Assembly: GCA_900757715.1 (NCBI GenBank)
Contig: CAAEOZ010000244.1
Span: 1 to 9,994 of the forward strand
Length of the DNA stretch: 9,994 nucleotides
Reading direction: 5' to 3'
Source: an uncultured Veillonella sp.
GTDB taxonomy: Bacteria; Bacillota; Negativicutes; Veillonellales; Veillonellaceae
The notes beneath the pieces are model-generated. The model saw only the letters and a list, made by a program, of their open reading frames with translations. It ran no database searches and was not told the DNA's origin. The position numbers were made by a program, and so were the translations under genes. This document shows, in pieces, positions 6,400 through 9,994 of the stretch. The first letter of the stretch is position 1. Each line of letters opens with the position of its first letter.

Positions 6400-7308
6400 T
6401 TACTCCTCGGCTTCGTATTTACAATGAATATATTCGCCTTCTAATACTTCGTAGGCTGCGGTTTTACGTATGATTTGCTTTACTAATGTATCTAGTTTAG
6501 AACCATTTGTATAGTCTGCAGGTGCATAATAACGGATACGATGATGACGCATCATCTTATATACCTTTTCTTTATCTTTCTTAAATGGATCATATACACC
6601 TATAGAATGACCCCCATTAGCGTTCACAAGACTCATACAAGGAATATCTGTATCGCTATCCCCAATATAAATCATGTTACGGAACGGCACTCGTTGATTT
6701 TCAGGCTTAATGTAATCATTAACACCAGTATCATTAATATCGAGAATTCCTTTTTGAATACGGAACAAAAATTGTGTCTTATTCGTATAGTTAATAGCTT
6801 GTGCAGGCCAAACAGCTACACCTTTATCATCGAACATAAATGCACTGGCATAGATTTTGGTGAAAGCCCCTTCTTTTGCCATTTCAGTGCCTTCGATCAT
6901 CTCTTTTAAGCCAGATGAAATAATGTAATGTTCAATCTTAACGCCTTGTTCTAAGCCATATTCGCGAATACGTTCAAACCAAGTCCGTACCCCTTCGTAT
7001 AATTCTACTTGATTGCCGTATTCCATGAGCTTATCTTTTGTTACATAGAAATGGCCTACTGCTTCTTGAATCATTTTATACATATAGGCTAAATTATTAT
7101 CCATATCATGTTTTTTAGCCAACTGATTTGATTCATGCCAAAATTGTTTGATTTGCTCCTCGTTATAACCTACCGATTGAATAAATCCTTGTGCCTGCAT
7201 ATCGTCAGGGGTTAAAGTCTTGTCAAAGTCGTAACACATTGCTAACACGGGCATAGATGAGTCAGATGATTGTAAATTATCTTTACTATCTTTCTTATAC
7301 GTTATCAT
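6400..7308 (-). CDS. HAD-superfamily phosphatase (phosphoserine phosphatase-like)
   Basis: A 302-residue cytoplasmic hydrolase with the four HAD motifs: motif I DFDKT (Asp27 nucleophile, Asp29 acid/base), motif II Ser131 (YIISSG), motif III Lys177 (TNKTQF) and motif IV GDSDTD (Asp217, Asp221). The helical insert after motif I (about 40-110) is a C1-type cap. The family moves phosphate through an aspartyl-phosphate and needs Mg2+; the substrate here is unknown. The start is set at the ATG at 7308 because AGGAGGTG (7322-7315) is an ideal ribosome site 8 bases away; a GTG at 7317 falls inside that site. It is the first gene of a two-gene operon with DUF4241, served by the promoter at 7355-7383. 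The C-terminal 60 residues, rich in Lys, Arg, Tyr and His, extend past motif IV. Confidence 0.88.
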   Translation of the reverse strand: MITYKKDSKDNLQSSDSSMPVLAMCYDFDKTLTPDDMQAQGFIQSVGYNEEQIKQFWHESNQLAKKHDMDNNLAYMYKMIQEAVGHFYVTKDKLMEYGNQVELYEGVRTWFERIREYGLEQGVKIEHYIISSGLKEMIEGTEMAKEGAFTKIYASAFMFDDKGVAVWPAQAINYTNKTQFLFRIQKGILDINDTGVNDYIKPENQRVPFRNMIYIGDSDTDIPCMSLVNANGGHSIGVYDPFKKDKEKVYKMMRHHRIRYYAPADYTNGSKLDTLVKQIIRKTAAYEVLEGEYIHCKYEAEE

Positions 7309-7354
7309 AAAATGCACCTCCTTTTAAATTAAACAAAAAAAACATTTACACTCT

Positions 7355-7383
7355 CTTATATTCCTGAGATTCCTTCTTGACAA
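7355..7383 (-). promoter_or_regulatory. Promoter of the HAD-DUF4241 operon
   Basis: On the minus strand, TTGTCA (7383-7378), an exact 17-base spacer and TATAAG (7360-7355), each one base from consensus. It lies 47 bases before the HAD ATG. No terminator is visible after DUF1848, so some readthrough into this operon is possible. Confidence 0.7.
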
Positions 7384-7449
7384 CCCCTTTGGTATCTATT
7401 TTACACGATAAGTCAATTCATTTAATTTAGTAATTCCTTGTAATTCTGC

Positions 7450-8388
7450 TTAAAACAAGCTATCTTGTGTTATAGTTTCCTCTACAATCCAGCTCCTCTC
7501 CGTACTTTCTTTGATAATTTCTCTTTTTGAAAGTTTTCCAATAAGTAAGCTAGAATTTGGATCATGATGTAAACAATTATATCGAACTGCCGCTTGATTA
7601 GTATTGGCATAACAATATCGACAAAAATGACTACAGCTATCATAAGCCCCAATATCACCATGTAAATAACAATTACATTCTGGTCGTGCTGGCGTACGTT
7701 TTGGTGCTTTTAATTTTATATTCCAGGCCCTTTCATAACAATCTAAAGTAAGGCACCCCTCCGTATCAGCACCAATTTCTTTAAAGATATGCCCTTCTCC
7801 ACAGGTTTTGAGAGTCATATGATGAGAACGAGCTATGGATAGAAATTCTTTAATGATCTTATTTTGAACATCTAAACTCGGTCTGTACCCTTCTGGGAAA
7901 TTTTGAGCCACCTTATCAAATATATCTAAAAAGCTAACAACAACTGTATCTGTATAATCTTTAAGGGACTTGGCCATTATATAAAAGCTTTCAAAATGAA
8001 AATCTACTGTATACTCATTGGTTAAAATGATAGGATCATAGCGCCATACCATAGATTGTGGAGTAAGCAGTTTGGATATGTGTTTAAATCCCTCTATAAC
8101 AGAAGCATAAGGTGGTACATAGGGCTCAATATCAGTTCCATAAGGCGTTATTGTCATATGCCAGTATTGTCTGTAGTCAACAATTTCATTTAGTAGTGGA
8201 ATAAATGATAAAGGATTCTTAGTACAAAATGCAATACCATCTACTACCTCGTGATTAATAGGATACCGAGTCACCTGTAGCGGATTATATGGATTACGAA
8301 CATCCACAAACCCTTCACGAACACGATTGATTAGCCATTGTCCATAAAAAGCAGGAATATCTGTACGTTGTCCAGTCTGTAATATCAT
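7450..8388 (-). CDS. DUF1848 family protein, radical-SAM-like iron-sulfur candidate
   Basis: A 312-residue protein. The N-terminus carries the DUF1848 signature: QRTDIPAFYGQWLINRVREGF (8-27), then DVRNPYNPLQVTRYP (29-43) and a strand ending FCTKNP (54-59). WRYDPI at 115-120 is another conserved block. The C-terminus has a cysteine cluster: Cys238 and Cys240, then Cys252, Cys256 and Cys259 in CX3CX2C spacing followed by Tyr, as in radical SAM enzymes, though there the motif is near the N-terminus. Cys196, 212, 217 and 272 are also present. A 4Fe-4S cluster is a reasonable expectation; the reaction is unknown. The ATG follows AAAGGG by 7 bases. The promoter is an extended -10 at 8425-8433, divergent from the methyltransferase. 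Confidence 0.88.
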   Translation of the reverse strand: MILQTGQRTDIPAFYGQWLINRVREGFVDVRNPYNPLQVTRYPINHEVVDGIAFCTKNPLSFIPLLNEIVDYRQYWHMTITPYGTDIEPYVPPYASVIEGFKHISKLLTPQSMVWRYDPIILTNEYTVDFHFESFYIMAKSLKDYTDTVVVSFLDIFDKVAQNFPEGYRPSLDVQNKIIKEFLSIARSHHMTLKTCGEGHIFKEIGADTEGCLTLDCYERAWNIKLKAPKRTPARPECNCYLHGDIGAYDSCSHFCRYCYANTNQAAVRYNCLHHDPNSSLLIGKLSKREIIKESTERSWIVEETITQDSLF

Positions 8389-8424
8389 AGCCCTGCCCTT
8401 TCATTAAAACAAAAACATAGAAGT

Positions 8425-8433
8425 ATTATATCA
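8425..8433 (-). promoter_or_regulatory. Extended -10 promoter of the DUF1848 gene
   Basis: On the minus strand this reads TGATATAAT, a perfect TGN plus TATAAT, about 37 bases before the ATG. No good -35 is present at 17 bases. Confidence 0.6.
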
Positions 8434-8435
8434 TA

Positions 8436-8525
8436 CCTCATAGTTAGTATTTATGGAGTTAATGTGATTTTTGCTGTATAGTTCATCATTATTTTATGGT
8501 ACTATAAATACTATAGAATATGAGG
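8436..8525. repeat. Inverted repeat in the DUF1848/methyltransferase promoter region
   Basis: CCTCATAGTTAGTATTTAT (8436-8454) is mirrored by ATAAATACTATAGAATATGAGG (8504-8525): the outer CCTCATA and inner TAGTATTTAT blocks match exactly, with 2 and 5 bases between them. The right arm covers part of the methyltransferase -10 region and its ribosome site; the left arm adjoins the DUF1848 -10. It may be a two-site operator or may have arisen by duplication. Confidence 0.5.
8500..8508 (+). promoter_or_regulatory. Candidate -10 of the methyltransferase gene
   Basis: TACTATAAA contains two overlapping -10 candidates: TACTAT (8500-8505), preceded by TGG as an extended -10, and TATAAA (8503-8508). 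No clear -35 is seen. The leader would be only about 25 bases. Confidence 0.4.
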
Positions 8526-8536
8526 AGAAGTGAAGT

Positions 8537-9286
8537 ATGAATGATATTTTTGAACGCAATCACCCTATGAAGGAAGATAAAGAATTTATTACATCCTATT
8601 GGACAGATCGGGCTAAAAATTTTGGTGCTTTACGCGCTAAAGAATTGGAAAGTCCAAAACTAAAATTATGGATAGACGAATTAACAAGTCATATATTTGA
8701 TTCTGATAGATCTTTACGTATATTGGATATTGGATGTGGAGCCGGTTTTTTCAGCATCATTCTATCTCAACTAGGTCATACGGTGCATGGCATTGATATT
8801 ACACCCAATATGATTGATGAAGCGAATCAACTAGCACAGTCGCTAGATTGTGATGCAACTTTCTCCGTAATGGATGCAGAAAATCTCAGCTTTGATACTA
8901 ATACCTTTGATATCGTTGTAGCTCGTAATGTAACGTGGAACTTACCTCATCCAGATAAAGCCTATGCCGAATGGCTGCGAGTTATTCGCCCTGGTGGTTT
9001 AATTCTCAATTATGATGCGGAACACGCTCGTAACCACCATGACTTACCACAATCCGTTCATCATGCTCATGAACATGTAAGCGATGATTTAAAAGATCGC
9101 TGCCATACTATTTATCATATGCTTGAAATTTCATCCTTTACACGACCTCAATGGGATAAAGAACTGCTCACTAAATTAGGTGCTAGCTCTGTATCAATTG
9201 ATCCCACAATAGGCCCTCGTATTTACAGCGAAGAAGATGAATTTTATATTCCTGTACCAATGTTCTTGGTGAAAGTAATAAAATAG
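8537..9286 (+). CDS. Class I SAM-dependent methyltransferase
   Basis: A 249-residue cytoplasmic protein with a Methyltransf_11-type Rossmann fold. Motif I is ILDIGCGAG (62-70), the acidic residue after strand 2 is Asp86 (HGIDIT), motif II region is VMDAENLSF (111-119), then FDIVVARNVTWNL (124-136) and RPGGLIL (151-157). It binds S-adenosylmethionine and transfers a methyl group; the acceptor is not evident. The N-terminus (YWTDRAKNFGALRAKELESP, 21-40) and the His-rich stretch around 164-179 (NHHDL, HHAHEH) probably form the acceptor or metal-binding side. GAGGAG (8522-8527) ends 9 bases before the ATG and supports this start over Met11. It is transcribed alone, divergent from DUF1848, and ends in a large nested terminator shared with the convergent lipoprotein gene. 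Confidence 0.9.
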   Translation: MNDIFERNHPMKEDKEFITSYWTDRAKNFGALRAKELESPKLKLWIDELTSHIFDSDRSLRILDIGCGAGFFSIILSQLGHTVHGIDITPNMIDEANQLAQSLDCDATFSVMDAENLSFDTNTFDIVVARNVTWNLPHPDKAYAEWLRVIRPGGLILNYDAEHARNHHDLPQSVHHAHEHVSDDLKDRCHTIYHMLEISSFTRPQWDKELLTKLGASSVSIDPTIGPRIYSEEDEFYIPVPMFLVKVIK

Positions 9287-9311
9287 CATTTATAGTAAAA
9301 CATTATAAAAT

Positions 9312-9386
9312 AAACCCACTCCATATAATATGTACCCCTTTATTAGTTATTTAGTAAAGGAACATATCATAATATGGGTGGGTTTT
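9312..9386. terminator. Large nested bidirectional terminator
   Basis: Four stem blocks nest in order: AAACCCAC/GTGGGTTT (9312-9319, 9378-9385), CCATAT/ATATGG (9321-9326, 9372-9377), ATATGT/ACATAT (9328-9333, 9362-9367) and CCTTTA/TAAAGG (9337-9342, 9355-9360), with a 12-base loop. T-rich flanks follow on both strands, fitting termination of the convergent methyltransferase and lipoprotein genes. Confidence 0.85.
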
Positions 9387-9396
9387 CTTTTATTTA

Positions 9397-9994
9397 TTAT
9401 TTCTTATTGTCTTTGATGATAGAGTCGTCAAAGCTATAGGTTGTTATAAATTTTGTTTTAGGGTTGGCTGCATTACCAACCTCTTCTAAATATTTATTAG
9501 AGGCTACTTGAAGATCCTTCTTATACGCATCAGCCAATGTTTGTAAATTATTCGTATCGCTCACACGTTTAAAAGTTTGATCCGAAAATTTAATAGTATC
9601 TGTTTTTGAATCATAAATAAGATCAGTATTTGGTATGTCCCTAATATCCATCTTGATTGTATTTGGATTTGAGCTCTCTGAATTACCTACTATATCATTA
9701 GCACTCATTACAAGTGTAAGGGCCGTAATATAATTTAGACGAGCTTCCTTTATATCCCCTACCATTTGGGTAGATTCAATAACAGGTCTCTTTTCAGGTG
9801 TTGTATATTGATAGTTATAGGCTTTCATATCTGCTGTATAAATCGTCTTACTATCGTTACGAGCCTTTACATTAAGGATAAAAATTGGTGTGTCTACAGC
9901 ACTCACTACATTTTGAACGGTATAGCCTGAGTAAGCAATCCATTCCCCTTCAGGTCCTTTAGACTGAGAAGACGCACTATTACTACTACAACCA
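9397..9994 (-). CDS. Lipoprotein of unknown function, 5' end cut by the window edge
   Basis: The frame stays open from the stop at 9397-9399 to the right edge, giving 198 visible residues; the true start lies beyond 9994. A GTG at 9906 is internal, not the start, because the frame continues upstream as GCSSNSASSQSKGPEGEW, which looks like the lipidated Cys and Ser-rich linker of a lipoprotein; the signal peptide itself is outside. The mature part has a beta-rich start (EWIAYSGYTVQNV, IFILNVKARND), a helical stretch with ARLNYITALTLVMSANDIV, and a second helix LQTLADAYKKDLQVASNKYLEEV near the end. No enzymatic motif is seen and I recognise no family. It ends convergently with the methyltransferase at a shared terminator. 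Confidence 0.75.
   Translation of the reverse strand, partial: GCSSNSASSQSKGPEGEWIAYSGYTVQNVVSAVDTPIFILNVKARNDSKTIYTADMKAYNYQYTTPEKRPVIESTQMVGDIKEARLNYITALTLVMSANDIVGNSESSNPNTIKMDIRDIPNTDLIYDSKTDTIKFSDQTFKRVSDTNNLQTLADAYKKDLQVASNKYLEEVGNAANPKTKFITTYSFDDSIIKDNKK

Noticed and set aside
6541..6909. Plus-strand open frame of 122 codons
   Set aside because: Antisense to the HAD gene, whose catalytic motifs confirm the minus-strand reading.
7430..7446. Short direct repeat (GTAATTC twice) after DUF1848
   Set aside because: Too short and AT-rich to separate from chance; no hairpin or mobile element accompanies it.
1..9994. CRISPR array, tRNA, rRNA, insertion sequence or phage module
   Set aside because: No regularly spaced repeats, cloverleaf, rRNA-like stretch, transposase or phage structural gene was seen on either strand.

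Overview
The window is AT-rich bacterial DNA with short intergenic gaps, strong Shine-Dalgarno sites and many intrinsic terminators. The gene families point to the Firmicutes, most likely a Negativicute such as Veillonella: a VanW/G5 lipoprotein, a short SOS-type LysM protein, DUF1848, DUF4241 and a WG-repeat protein. The genus is inferred from family content and style; there is no rRNA or marker gene here to prove it. No prophage, insertion sequence, CRISPR array, tRNA or rRNA is visible.

Layout. At the left edge (1-430) a LexA-box-like operator precedes a 102-residue single-span LysM protein resembling the SOS division inhibitor YneA. It converges on an orphan tyrosine recombinase (430-1440, minus) across a bidirectional terminator. 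Divergent from the recombinase is a VanW-domain lipoprotein (1547-2893, plus), then a PAP2 phosphatase (3087-3704, plus). A 174-bp gap with three hairpins separates PAP2 from a convergent WG-repeat exported protein (3879-5180, minus). Divergent from that is a 49-codon gene (5400-5549, plus) with its own promoter, ribosome site and terminator. Next on the minus strand come a HAD phosphatase and a DUF4241 protein, tightly coupled (7308-5655), preceded by a DUF1848 protein with a C-terminal radical-SAM-like cysteine cluster (8388-7450). A SAM-dependent methyltransferase (8537-9286, plus) is divergent from DUF1848 across a region containing an inverted repeat. It converges, through an elaborate nested terminator, on a lipoprotein gene (9397 to the right edge, minus) whose signal peptide is cut off.

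How the genes fit together. Most are single-gene units, each with its own promoter and terminator; the only clear operon is HAD-DUF4241. One theme is the envelope: LysM, VanW, PAP2, the WG protein, the small membrane peptide and the terminal lipoprotein are all exported or membrane-bound. The second half holds uncharacterised cytoplasmic enzymes. The best candidates for new biology are the YneA-like SOS locus, the small 49-residue membrane protein gene and the DUF1848 protein.
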